Source of the DNA: Catalinimonas niigatensis
GTDB taxonomy: Bacteria; Bacteroidota; Bacteroidia; Cytophagales; Cyclobacteriaceae
Reading direction: 5' to 3'
Length of the DNA: 64,000 nt
Assembly: GCF_030506285.1 (NCBI RefSeq)
Contig: NZ_CP119422.1
Location: 868,001-932,000 of the forward strand
Shown: piece by piece, positions 35,545-45,700 of the stretch
Position numbering within the stretch: the first letter of the stretch is position 1
Layout of the letters: each line of letters opens with the position of its first letter
Made by a program: the position numbers and the translations under genes
The notes under the pieces: generated by a model
Seen by the model: only the letters and a program-made list of their open reading frames with translations
Told to the model about the DNA's origin: nothing
The model's database searches: none

Positions 35545-37104
35545 ATGAATCTTAAGTCCGCTTCTCTCTCAGCCTTGTTCTTTCTCTTCTTTTCTCCTGT
35601 CTTCTGCCAGAACGAAGCCATCAGCAATACGCTAGTTATCAATGCTGATCTGGGCAAAGATACCATTAGTCGCCATATCTACGGTCAGTTCAGCGAGCAC
35701 CTGGGCAGGGGGATTTACGAAGGTATCTGGGTGGGTGAAGACAGCGATATTCCCAACACCCGTGGTATCCGAAATGATGTAGTGGCTGCACTAAAACAAC
35801 TGAATGTACCTAACCTGCGCTGGCCGGGCGGCTGCTTTGCCGATGAATACCATTGGGTAGATGGTATCGGTGATCCCGAAAGTCGTCCTACCATGGTCAA
35901 TACCCACTGGGGAGGCGTCACGGAAGACAACAGCTTTGGTACACATGAGTTTCTGGATCTTTGTGAGCAGTTGGACACCGAACCCTACATTACTGCGAAT
36001 GTAGGCAGCGGGACGGTAGAAGAGATGGCCGACTGGGTAGAATACCTAACTTTTGATGGGGTAAGTCCTATGGCTAAACTCAGGGCGGAAAATGGCCATC
36101 CGGAAGCATGGGATGTAAAATACTGGGGCGTGGGAAACGAAAGCTGGGGATGTGGGGGTAATATGCGACCTGAATACTACGCCGACCTCTACAACCGCTT
36201 TGCAACTTACAGCAGGAACTATGGCGACAATCAACTCTATCGGATTGCCGGAGGTTCCAGCGACGACGATTACAACTGGACTGAGGTCATCATGAAAAAT
36301 GTGAAGCACAGTCTAATGGATGGGGTTTCTATGCACTTCTACACCATCAACCGAGACTGGGATGATAAGGTGTCTGCCACGGACTTTGACGAAGCCAGCT
36401 ACTTTGAAGTGGTGGAAAAGTCGCTGCTGTTAGACAAATACATCAGCGGCCATGCCAACATCATGGATAAGTATGATCCTGAAAAGAAAATTGGCCTGAT
36501 CGTAGATGAATGGGGCACCTGGCACCGCGAAGAGCCCGGTACCAAAAGCGGTTTTCTGTATCAGCAGAATACACTGCGCGATGCTTTTGTTGCGGCACTC
36601 TCGCTCAATATTTTTCATAAACATGCCGATCGTGTACATATGGCCAACATTGCCCAGACTATTAATGTACTGCAGGCCATGATCCTGACGCAGGAGGAAA
36701 AGATGCTGCTCACCCCTACCTATCATGTCTTTGATATGTACAAAGTACATCAGGATGCTACCCTCCTGCCCCACGATCTGAAGACCAAAAAGTATACCCA
36801 CGAGGGTAAAACCATGGATGCTTTGTATGCTTCCAGTTCCAGGGCAGAAGATGGAACGGTGAACCTGAGCCTGGTCAATATTCATCCCACACAGCAAATG
36901 GATATCAGCTGTGAGATTCGTGGTTTTGAAGGTAAAAGTGTATCCGGCAGGATACTGACAGCCGATGCATTGAACACTTACAATACCTTTGATGAGCCAG
37001 AAAAAGTGACTACCACTACCTTTGAAGGTGCTCGGATCAGGAATGGCAAGCTACAGGTGAATATGCCCGCCAAATCTATTATTGTGCTGAACATCAAACC
37101 CTGA
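35545..37104 (+). CDS. GH51 alpha-L-arabinofuranosidase
   Basis: A 519-residue secreted glycoside hydrolase with a signal peptide ending near FCQ (residue 22), a (beta/alpha)8 barrel and a C-terminal beta-sandwich. It removes arabinofuranosyl side groups from arabinan or arabinoxylan. The acid/base is E199 in [12 protein letters not shown] and the nucleophile is E322 in IVDEWGTWH. The substrate-site motifs [14 protein letters not shown] and MHFYTI are also present. It is divergent from the SusC/SusD pair, which should import its products, and is followed by an AraC regulator. Confidence 0.95.
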   Translation: MNLKSASLSALFFLFFSPVFCQNEAISNTLVINADLGKDTISRHIYGQFSEHLGRGIYEGIWVGEDSDIPNTRGIRNDVVAALKQLNVPNLRWPGGCFADEYHWVDGIGDPESRPTMVNTHWGGVTEDNSFGTHEFLDLCEQLDTEPYITANVGSGTVEEMADWVEYLTFDGVSPMAKLRAENGHPEAWDVKYWGVGNESWGCGGNMRPEYYADLYNRFATYSRNYGDNQLYRIAGGSSDDDYNWTEVIMKNVKHSLMDGVSMHFYTINRDWDDKVSATDFDEASYFEVVEKSLLLDKYISGHANIMDKYDPEKKIGLIVDEWGTWHREEPGTKSGFLYQQNTLRDAFVAALSLNIFHKHADRVHMANIAQTINVLQAMILTQEEKMLLTPTYHVFDMYKVHQDATLLPHDLKTKKYTHEGKTMDALYASSSRAEDGTVNLSLVNIHPTQQMDISCEIRGFEGKSVSGRILTADALNTYNTFDEPEKVTTTTFEGARIRNGKLQVNMPAKSIIVLNIKP

Positions 37105-37131
37105 TCTTCAAATTCATAAAGGTTTCAGCTT

Positions 37132-37938
37132 ATGCGCTACTACACTCTTCCTCCTTCTCCCCGGCTTGCCCCTTTTGTCATGGCTTACTGGGTGTTGGAA
37201 GGGACAGCATCTCCTGAAGCACCTTATATTCATCGCTCCATGGCGGATGGCTGTACGGAAATACTCTTCCACTATGAAGGTCAGTTTGACGAATTGCTAC
37301 AGGATGGGCGACAGGAAAAATCTTTCATTTCCGGTATACATGGTCCTTCGCAACGCTTCAGCCGGTTTGTCATTCGCAGGGATTTCGGTATTTTTGGGGC
37401 TTACTTATACCCCTTTGCGCTGGCCCGACTGCTGAACATTCCTGCTGCTGTGGTGAGCAACCAGATGCCGGACCTCCACAGCCTGCTAGGGCAGGAAGGC
37501 AGAGATCTGGAAGAGAGCATCATGACGGCACCTGATAATCAATGGCGCGCAAACATTTTAGATAGTTTCCTGGAAGCCAGACTGAAAAAGTATCAAGCCC
37601 TCCGGCCTCCTGTATTTTCTACCATACGCACCATCATTGACTGCAAAGGCCTGATACAGGTTTCCGAACTGGCCCGGCAGGCTTTCTTATCCACTCGTCA
37701 GTTTGAGCGCAAGTTTAAAGAGTTTGCAGGCTTCAGCCCTAAACTCTACTCCAGAATCATCCGCTTTCAGGCCAGCACCCGGGAATACGGGAATCATGAA
37801 AAATCCCTGACCGAGATTGCCTATGACTGTGGCTATTATGATCAATCGCATTTCATCCATGACTTCAAAGCGTTTTCCGGTCACCACCCCCGCCATTACT
37901 TTTCGGGAAAGGCAGAAGGTACGGAGTGGAAAGACTAA
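37132..37938 (+). CDS. AraC family transcriptional regulator (DUF6597 N-terminus)
   Basis: A 268-residue regulator. The N-terminal domain (about 1-140) begins YYTLPPSPRLAPFVMAYWVLE, as in DUF6597. The C-terminal two-helix-turn-helix domain (about 160-262) contains LARQAFLSTRQFERKFKEF, GFSPKLYSRIIRFQ and LTEIAYDCGYYDQSHF. It starts 27 bases after the GH51 gene and may be in its transcript. It could regulate the arabinose locus, but this is a positional inference. Confidence 0.88.
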   Translation: MRYYTLPPSPRLAPFVMAYWVLEGTASPEAPYIHRSMADGCTEILFHYEGQFDELLQDGRQEKSFISGIHGPSQRFSRFVIRRDFGIFGAYLYPFALARLLNIPAAVVSNQMPDLHSLLGQEGRDLEESIMTAPDNQWRANILDSFLEARLKKYQALRPPVFSTIRTIIDCKGLIQVSELARQAFLSTRQFERKFKEFAGFSPKLYSRIIRFQASTREYGNHEKSLTEIAYDCGYYDQSHFIHDFKAFSGHHPRHYFSGKAEGTEWKD

Positions 37939-38021
37939 AGATGTCGTGTTTTTCCAATTTTGCCCTGGTTGAGAGTTCTACCTTGCCTACATAATTTCAC
38001 ATGAATCTAAATTTTATTACA

Positions 38022-38396
38022 ATGAACATTCCCCAGGGACACCAACGGATCATGCCTTATCTGATGATACAGGATGCAGCTAAATTTATTGACTTTACCC
38101 AAAAAGTGTTTGCCGCAAGCCTGAGCTTTAAGCGCATGCGCGAAGACGAAAAGACCATCATGCATGCAGAAATTATGATCGGCGAAAGTACGATTATGTT
38201 GGCCGAAATCTCGGAGGCATGGAGCAAAGCCACTGCCAACTTGTTTGTGTATGTAGCTGATGCCGATGAAGCTTACCGTAAAGCCCTAGAGGCCGGAGCT
38301 ACGGAAGTGATGGAACTGCGCGATCAGGATTACGGACGCAGCGGTGGCGTTGCCGATCCCTTTGGCAATATATGGTGGATCACTGCTGTATCATGA
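38022..38396 (+). CDS. VOC superfamily (glyoxalase/PhnB-like) protein
   Basis: About 124 residues from MNIPQGHQRIMPYL; an ATG seven codons upstream is possible. Paired beta-alpha-beta-beta-beta modules include HAEIMIGESTIMLAEI and VADPFGNIWWITAV, the PhnB/glyoxalase-like ending. The usual metal-binding His/Glu set is partly present (H in IMHAEI). Function is not assigned beyond the superfamily. A strong terminator follows. Confidence 0.85.
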   Translation: MNIPQGHQRIMPYLMIQDAAKFIDFTQKVFAASLSFKRMREDEKTIMHAEIMIGESTIMLAEISEAWSKATANLFVYVADADEAYRKALEAGATEVMELRDQDYGRSGGVADPFGNIWWITAVS

Positions 38397-38404
38397 AAAT
38401 TACC

Positions 38405-38434
38405 GGAAGCCTGTTTTATGCCCGACAGGCTTCC
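38405..38434. terminator. Intrinsic terminator between convergent genes
   Basis: GGAAGCCTGT (38405-38414) pairs exactly with ACAGGCTTCC (38425-38434) around a 10-base loop, followed by CCTTTTTT on the plus strand. Confidence 0.85.
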
Positions 38435-38440
38435 CCTTTT

Positions 38441-39199
38441 TTAACTCAAAGTATTGCCTCCGTTAACCGATATTTTCTGTCCGGTAATGAATTTCGCCTC
38501 TTCCGAAGCCAGAAAAGCCACCATTGACGCCACATCAGCAGGTTCGCCCATATGCTGCATAGGCACTGCCCTACGGTAGTTTTCTTTTACCTCCGCCGGC
38601 GTATCTACATGCATGTCAGTAGGAATCCAGCCGGGTGCGATGTAATTCACCGTAATGCCAAAAGGAGCCAGTTCTCTGGCCCAGGAACGACAAAGTCCCA
38701 GTTGTGCGCCTTTGGCCGCTACGTAATTGCTGAATTCTGGGATTCCCTGATCAAACACCTCAGAGCCAATATGAATGATTCTGCCTCGTTTTTTCTGCTT
38801 CATGTCTCCGATCACCTGCTGGGTCAGTAGCAGCGGACTTTTGACGAAGAAGTGCATCATCTCCAGCATATGTTCCCAGCGCAGTTCTTCAATCTTGTAA
38901 TGGTAATGATGTGAAGTAGCATTCAGCACCAGTATGTCCACCTCTCCTAGCTTTTGTCTTACTTCCTCACAGAGCCGGATCACTTGCTGCTCGTCCGTCA
39001 CATCGGCCTGAAAGATTTCAGCCATACCTCCTTCTGCAAGGATTGCTTCCTTTACTGCTATCGCTCTGGACTGATTACTGACATAGTTGATGCCTACTTG
39101 GGCACCCTTACGGGCTAAAGCCATAACGATAGCTGCACCCAATCCTCGGGAAGCTCCTGTCACCAGAGCGACCTGCTGTTTCAAACCGTTATTGCTCAT
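38441..39199 (-). CDS. SDR family oxidoreductase (FabG-like)
   Basis: A 252-residue classical short-chain dehydrogenase. It has the nucleotide motif TGASRGLGAAI (15-25), S in IIHIGSEVF and the catalytic Y-x3-K in NYVAAKGAQLG, with the C-terminal VNGGNTLS as in 3-oxoacyl-ACP reductase-like enzymes. The usual NNAG motif reads LNATS here. The substrate is unknown. Confidence 0.9.
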   Translation of the reverse strand: MSNNGLKQQVALVTGASRGLGAAIVMALARKGAQVGINYVSNQSRAIAVKEAILAEGGMAEIFQADVTDEQQVIRLCEEVRQKLGEVDILVLNATSHHYHYKIEELRWEHMLEMMHFFVKSPLLLTQQVIGDMKQKKRGRIIHIGSEVFDQGIPEFSNYVAAKGAQLGLCRSWARELAPFGITVNYIAPGWIPTDMHVDTPAEVKENYRRAVPMQHMGEPADVASMVAFLASEEAKFITGQKISVNGGNTLS

Positions 39200-39280
39200 T
39201 GTGATTTCATTTTAGGCTGTGGCAAAGGGAAAAGTGATTATCTTTAAGAACCTCATTATTCCATCCCAAACTTTACAAAT

Positions 39281-39655
39281 ATGCTCAAGCACATTAAGTT
39301 TAACAAACGCAGCCTCATCCGTTGGAAAGTGTACATTGACCGGGCACGAATGTATATCGGCTACCTTCAGTTTTTTATGATTGGTTTTGTGTTTTTTGAG
39401 TCTTTTCGCGAGGAGAGTATCGGTGAACTCATCTTCAACCACCTCTATCTATCCATTCCTATCCTTTTCCTGGCGTTTATTTTTCTCTCACTCATCATTG
39501 GCTATATCGATAGCAAAATGGGCTTCAGGGAGGAAGAACTGAGAAATTCTTCCTACTCCAATCCTATGTTCAGGGAGATTTATGAGAACCTCCAGGAGGT
39601 GAAGATGGAGCTTCAACAGCTCAAAGAAAAAGAGCAGTTTAGGAAACCCCACTGA
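39281..39655 (+). CDS. Hypothetical two-helix membrane protein
   Basis: A 124-residue protein with two transmembrane helices (about 25-42 and 57-75) and a C-terminal coiled-coil-like tail (IYENLQEVKMELQQLKEK). No family was recognised. It is divergent from the SDR gene and precedes the enolase-superfamily gene by about 55 bases. Confidence 0.6.
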   Translation: MLKHIKFNKRSLIRWKVYIDRARMYIGYLQFFMIGFVFFESFREESIGELIFNHLYLSIPILFLAFIFLSLIIGYIDSKMGFREEELRNSSYSNPMFREIYENLQEVKMELQQLKEKEQFRKPH

Positions 39656-39710
39656 TCTTGTTCATATTTTTTATCTTAACTCACTACAACACCTACAACT
39701 ATTGACAAGC

Positions 39711-40979
39711 ATGCTATCCAGAAGACATTTTGTAAAAATTGCCGGAACTATTCCTTTCCTGCCTACTCCTGATTCTTTTGCAGCTGATCCATCATTTCAT
39801 GCAGCCAGACCGCTGATCAAGAAAATTTCCATTTTCAATTCATCCGGCTCTTTCTATCGCTTTGTGGGCATGAATTCCTACGATACTGCTCCCAAAGGAA
39901 TCAAAGGCAGCAGAAAGTCAGTCATGATTGAATTCTCTGACGGCACCCTGGGACTGGGTACGGTAGGTTACACCAACATTACTGAAAGCATCATCTCCAA
40001 AATCAGGCAGCTCATCAAGCAGGACCCTCTCAGCTTTTATCAGTGGAATGGAGATCAAATTGCGGGTGTAGTACCAGCCATGCAACCCTATTTTTATAAT
40101 ACCGATTATGCCTGGGTGGAAAGTGCTATCCTGGATGGTATCGGAAAGATGAAGAATCTACCGGTCTGGAAAATGCTGGGCGAAAGTAAACGGGAAGGCA
40201 TTGATCCGTATGACGGCACGCTCTATTTTGAAGAAATTGCCAACAATACGGATGTCAGCCTCATCGGTGAAATTGGCAAGAGAATCAAAGAAGATGGCTA
40301 CCGGGCCATCAAAATGAAGCTGGGCAGACCCTCCAAATGGTTGCCGGGCGAAGCCGGAGTGGAGCGGGATATTGAAGCATTTATCACCCTAAGAGAAGCT
40401 GTCGGGCAAAATTTCAACATCATGGCTGATGCCAACAATGGTTACAAAGGGCAGCATGACTGGGCAGTAAAATTGATGACCGCCTGCGCTCCCTACCATA
40501 TGTATTTCATGGAAGAACTCTTTCCCGATAATGCACAGCAGTACCTTCGTCTGCGGGAAGCGCTACTGAAAGAGAATTTTTTCATTCCCATTGCGGAAGG
40601 AGAAGACATTCGGGAGATGGATAAATTTGACCAGTATTGTCAGGAAGGTTTATACAATTATATACAGCCTGACATGGCTACCTGTGGAACCAACAATATT
40701 CTACAGACAGCACGGCAGGCAGAAAAATTTCCGCATGTAAAGCTGATCCCTCACGTATGGCAAAGTCAGTTGGGACTGATCATGAGCCTGCACGTTTCCA
40801 AAGTGCAGCACAACATTCCTTATGTGGAAGACTCCCGTTATTTTGAACATGCTTTTATCCCATCAGGCTATATATTCAGAAATGGGCAGTGGTTTATCCC
40901 CGATAAGCCTGGCTGGGGGGTTGAACTATCTCCGGATTTCCGACAATTCATTGCGGATGACGAAATTGTCATTACTTAA
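39711..40979 (+). CDS. Secreted mandelate racemase/muconate lactonizing enzyme-like protein (enolase superfamily)
   Basis: A 422-residue protein from the ATG at 39711, with a Tat-like N-terminus (MLSRRHFVKIAG; cleavage near FAA). The enolase-superfamily barrel is visible: KxK in AIKMKLGRPS, metal acids in IMADANNGYKG and FMEELFP and IAEGEDI, and the His in LIPHVWQSQLG. It should abstract an alpha-proton from a carboxylate such as a sugar acid. A Tat signal is unusual for this family and implies a periplasmic enzyme. Confidence 0.82.
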   Translation: MLSRRHFVKIAGTIPFLPTPDSFAADPSFHAARPLIKKISIFNSSGSFYRFVGMNSYDTAPKGIKGSRKSVMIEFSDGTLGLGTVGYTNITESIISKIRQLIKQDPLSFYQWNGDQIAGVVPAMQPYFYNTDYAWVESAILDGIGKMKNLPVWKMLGESKREGIDPYDGTLYFEEIANNTDVSLIGEIGKRIKEDGYRAIKMKLGRPSKWLPGEAGVERDIEAFITLREAVGQNFNIMADANNGYKGQHDWAVKLMTACAPYHMYFMEELFPDNAQQYLRLREALLKENFFIPIAEGEDIREMDKFDQYCQEGLYNYIQPDMATCGTNNILQTARQAEKFPHVKLIPHVWQSQLGLIMSLHVSKVQHNIPYVEDSRYFEHAFIPSGYIFRNGQWFIPDKPGWGVELSPDFRQFIADDEIVIT

Positions 40980-40984
40980 AAAAA

Positions 40985-41011
40985 TGAGGCAGAAGATTTT
41001 CTCCTGCCTCA
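40985..41011. terminator. Hairpin between convergent genes
   Basis: TGAGGCAG (40985-40992) pairs with CTGCCTCA (41004-41011). An A run on the left provides T residues for the minus-strand transcript. Confidence 0.65.
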
Positions 41012-41038
41012 CCATCAACAACATTCTACAAATAAAAA

Positions 41039-42706
41039 TTATTGACCCATACCAAAATCGGGTGCTGTTTTATCGTACCAGATACGTTCCTGGTTCAGGT
41101 CTACTACATCCTGAGAACGAGGGGTAAAATCTTGCTCCTGCATGGCATTCTCCCAGTTTTCGCGGTTCACCTCACCCGGGTCATCCAGCCAGAACCGGCG
41201 GGGAATCACCTGGGAATAGGCTTGTCTGGAATAATAGTCAGAATCAAAAGTAGGATAACCCGTTCTTCTCGTAAACACAAAAGCTTCGTTGGGCTGACGA
41301 TAAAACTGTAAATACTGCTGAATGTAAATGCGTTCCAAATCGTTTTCTCCGTTCAATTGTACTTCCGGCTGATTCTGATAGGCTTCTATCTGGGCTGTGC
41401 CATCATCTGTAAAGGCTACGTCAGACTGCGCATCCTGAGCAATCATATTCATGGTACGGATAGAAGAGGCAATACCACGGTTGTACCACTCTTCGGCTGA
41501 ACCGCTACCATAGCCTTTCTCTATAAACTCAGCGATATAAAAGCAGGTTTCCGCATAAGATACAATCACGTTGGTAAAAATACCATTGGCATTATTGAGC
41601 TTAGGTGAGAAAAACTTGCGGTTGATCGGTGAGATGAGGAAGTAACGGTTGGTTCCTACCGCTATTGGGTTATTAAAGTAGGTCGATACTTCCGGCTCCA
41701 GACTCCAGTCTACCGGACCACCTTGATATTGTATCAAAGGATCGGCTGGGTCAATGAACTCCGGTAAACTAAGCCCGTAGAAATCCAGCGAGTCCTGGTA
41801 ACTTCCGGTCAGGTCATTGGGCTCAAAGTAGATAGACAGCCGGGGGTCCTCGGTACTTTTCATAAAGTCCACAATGGTACTGGTCGCAAAACGGCGGCTT
41901 CGGTAATCAATGTCTCCACCGGTACCAAAAGGGGTATAGTTATCATTGCTGTATACCATCTGTGCTTCATCACTATCTATCGGGCCTATACCGTCCTGTA
42001 TCACTTCCTGGAAAATCTGGGCGGCCTGACCGGCATCCTGGTTTTGCACTCTGGCTGCAATTCTGAGTTTCAGGGTATTGGCAAGCTTCGCCCATTTGAC
42101 CCAGTCTCCCTGGTAAAAAAGGTCGGCTTCACCAAAATTTTCCTGATCACCATTAAGGTTTGCAGAAATGGTCTGTATGGCTTCATTCAGTTGGTTGAGC
42201 CAAAGCGTGAATAACTCCGACTGCGTATTATATACCGGGTCAAAAGTACCATCATAACGCGCAAGTGCTGCCTCCTGGTAAGGAATCGCCCCATTCATAT
42301 CACTCACCTTAATTGCATGAAGAATTTGTAGCACATAAGTCACCATCTTCATATTCTGATAGCGATCCGCATCTGCTCTGGCATCAATGCGCTGACGGAT
42401 TTCCTGTAGGTTAGGCAAAATGTCGCGATAAAAAACAGGGTAACGGGAATTGACATTACCGGAAAGTTCATAGGGATCAGCCGTGACATGTTGGGAGTAT
42501 CTTAACAGATGCTCCATATTTTCCCACACCCATTCCGTACCCTGATAGGTCACCAATCTGTCTGCCGAATAGGTGAAGAGATAACGCAGATTTGGCTCAT
42601 TAACTACGCTGGGGTCTGAATTGATCTCCTCAAAATCATTGGTACAGCCAACTGTCAAAACCAGGCAAATTAAAAGCGTTTTATATAAATGATTAAAATA
42701 GTTCAT
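41039..42706 (-). CDS. SusD/RagB-like outer-membrane lipoprotein (SusD-like_2 type)
   Basis: A 555-residue lipoprotein (lipobox LTVGC, Cys about 21) beginning TNDFEEINSDPSVVNEPNLR, typical of the second SusD-like group, with the GDWVKWAKLANTLKLRIAAR motif near residue 205 and a C-terminal RFWLDDPGEVNREN. It pairs with the SusC 25 bases upstream in the FecR-linked unit. The glycan is unknown. Confidence 0.92.
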   Translation of the reverse strand: MNYFNHLYKTLLICLVLTVGCTNDFEEINSDPSVVNEPNLRYLFTYSADRLVTYQGTEWVWENMEHLLRYSQHVTADPYELSGNVNSRYPVFYRDILPNLQEIRQRIDARADADRYQNMKMVTYVLQILHAIKVSDMNGAIPYQEAALARYDGTFDPVYNTQSELFTLWLNQLNEAIQTISANLNGDQENFGEADLFYQGDWVKWAKLANTLKLRIAARVQNQDAGQAAQIFQEVIQDGIGPIDSDEAQMVYSNDNYTPFGTGGDIDYRSRRFATSTIVDFMKSTEDPRLSIYFEPNDLTGSYQDSLDFYGLSLPEFIDPADPLIQYQGGPVDWSLEPEVSTYFNNPIAVGTNRYFLISPINRKFFSPKLNNANGIFTNVIVSYAETCFYIAEFIEKGYGSGSAEEWYNRGIASSIRTMNMIAQDAQSDVAFTDDGTAQIEAYQNQPEVQLNGENDLERIYIQQYLQFYRQPNEAFVFTRRTGYPTFDSDYYSRQAYSQVIPRRFWLDDPGEVNRENWENAMQEQDFTPRSQDVVDLNQERIWYDKTAPDFGMGQ

Positions 42707-42731
42707 ATCTGATTATGTTTAGAAGTTGGCA

Positions 42732-45700
42732 TCACAACTGGAATCTTAAAGTAGCTCCTAAGGTACGTGTCATCGGCAGGAAGCCTTGCTCTCCCGAAAA
42801 GGCAGTATTGTTGGAGTTGTTAGAAGCCGGATTAAAGTTATAGGGAAGTGAATTATACAGATAAAACAAATCCCTGCCGATAAGGCTGATGCTTAAGCCT
42901 TTGAGGTTCAGTCTTTCCAAAGCAGCCTGTGGCAGACGGTAACTAAGCGATATCTCCCGCATGGACACCCAGCTATTTTCAAAAACCCAGTAGTCTGACA
43001 CACCAGTAGAGGATGAACCGTAGCGGTAAAAAAACTGTGGTGCGTGGGTAGGTTCTACCAGCCCCGCATCATAGGCTTGCTGATAGGTCAGGCCTCCTAC
43101 TTCAGCCTGAGTACCGTCGGGTTGGGTCACCGTCTGTCCCTGGGCAAATACGCCTTCAGGAATGATACCATCATCATAGGTTTCTCCATCATATGCACTG
43201 GTCCAGGTGATGCCTCCGTATTCTGCATCACGTCCTTCCAGAGTATTGGGCAGCACTCCAGTGTGGGTGCCATAGCGGTAAGAAAGTAGAACAAAATCCC
43301 CTCCTACCTTGGCATCCAACAGCACGCCCAGGGAAAAGTTTTTGTAGTTGAAAGTATTGTTCCAGCCGGCACGGAAGTTCGCATTGATATCACCCACATC
43401 TCTGAGCTCGTTGCTACGCGCGGGAAAAGCCGCGCGTGCGTCAGCACGCCAGCTTAGCTCAGGCAGTCCATTATTAGGATTGGCTACCGGATTACCTTCC
43501 GCATCTTCAGCCTGAAAAATTTTGGACTCTATGGAGGAGCGTAAAGTGCCATAAGATTTGCCTACTACCGCCCAGGTACTGATTTCTCCGATATTCGCAT
43601 CCAGATTATATTCTTCCCTGCCTTCATAAAGGTCTACAATCAAGTTTCGGTTTCTGCTAAAGTTCAGCATGGTATTCCACTGAAAATCACCAATTCTCAG
43701 GGGTGTACCATCTATGGACAGCTCTATTCCTCTGTTCTGGATATTACCGGCATTGATTAAGATGCTTTCTACACCAGATTCATTGGGTGCGGAGATGTCT
43801 ATGATCTGGTTTTTGGTATTGTCCTGATACAAGCTCAGGTCAAATCCGATGCGGTTGTCAAACAGGCGAGCTTCCAATCCCACTTCTTTGGCTATCTTCC
43901 TTTCCGGCTTGATATTGCTTTCCAGCACCTGGCGGTTGCTGAAGGTAGACAGTGGCAGGTCGTTGCCCCGAATATTGGTAAAGCCGTTGAAGGTAAAGCC
44001 AGGATTAAGTATAAATGGGTTGGTGTCTCTTCCCAGCGCTGCTATGTTTCCTCTCAGCTTGGCAAAGGTAACCCAGGAAGGCGTAGCAAGTGTTTCGCTC
44101 AACACCCAGGACAAACTCACCGCCGGATAGTTGAAGAAATTGTTTCCTGAACCATCCACATAAGTCAATGCCGACGACCAGTCCCCTCTCCAGGTAGCCA
44201 GTAGAAATAACTGATCCTTGAAAGAAACATCTACACTGGAATAGAGTGAATTGATGGTTTTTCTCTCGCTGATTCCTCCTTGCGTAAACTGCGGATCTAC
44301 AGAGTTGGCCAGGAAAAAATTACCGGGATACAGCAATCCACCTCTGGTTTCACTGTAATTAAACGTACGGCTAAACTGCTGACTTTCTGCGCCTATATAT
44401 CCACTAAATTCCCATGTTTCATCAAAAGCTTTATTCACCATCACGATGGCTTTCATAAAGTTACTTTTACGGGTAGAGTGGCCTAAGCCATACATACCAC
44501 CGGTAAAATCTCTTCCCTGTCCCAATTCCTGGTTCTCCTGCTTCACATAGTTATTATAGAAATTTCCTTCTACGATCACTTTCGCCCAGTCGGTCAGGGT
44601 AGCAGTAAGTGCCAGACGGCCTCTCAGAGACTCTTCGTTTTGCAGATAATTGTTTTCAAAGAGAGAGAACCAGAAGCGAGATTCGGGTGCTTTGTTGGTT
44701 TCATCAGGATCAGCAGGATTGGGTGCTCCACCCAGGCTACTGGTATAGTTTTCCCGTTTCATCCAGTATTCGGTATCATAATTACGGGGCAAAATCCAGC
44801 TATACAGCTTACCAAAGTTGTAAGAAGCAAAGGCGTCCAGCCCACCCAGACGAGGAGGATTTTTTCCCTCAAAAGTAGTATAGTCCATACTGGCATCTGC
44901 CTGCAGGAAGCTGGTCAGTTCGTGGGTAGCCCTAAGGTTAAAGCCATTTTTGGTCATGTTGTTATTATACACAACGCCCTGGCTGCTGTTGTGAGAATAG
45001 GACAAACGGAAGGTAGACCGATCGGTACCTCCATCCAGCGCTACGTTGGTATTTGAACCAAAGCCATTGCGGAAAGCATCCATAAAGTTGTCGGGCTGAG
45101 GGAGGAATCGGGTAGGTGTTCCATCATAGTTGAGCACTTCCTGTCCTTCCATCCGGGGTCCCCAGTTTTCCAGTTCTCGATTGATCTGCGGATCAATGTA
45201 CGGCTGTCCGCTGATCGGATCTACCGGAAATACTTTGGTACGCCAGGCTTCATCCGGCTGATAGTTAGGATCTCTGCGGTCAGTAAAGAAAGCCCCTACT
45301 GATCCACCGCCAAATACATCCTGAAATTCCGGACCTGAGAAAGGTTGAAACACATTGATATTCTGCGTTACGGACAAACCGATGCCAGAATTTTTTCTGC
45401 CTTTTTTGGTTGTGATCAGGATCACTCCATTGATAGCCCTTGATCCGTAAAGCGCTGCTGCTGCTGATCCCTTGAGCACAGAGACACTTTCAAAATCTTC
45501 CATGTTAAGGTTTTTCAGATTGTTGCCAAAATCCCGGCCTGTACCGCTGAACACATCATTTTCCATGAATACGCCATCTATGACAAAGATCGGCTGGTTA
45601 TTGTTGCTCAGGGTAGAGTTACCGCGAATCAGGATTTTGGAGGTACCGAAGAGTCCACCGCCGCCCTGATCAATCTGTACTCCCGCTACTTTTCCCTGTA

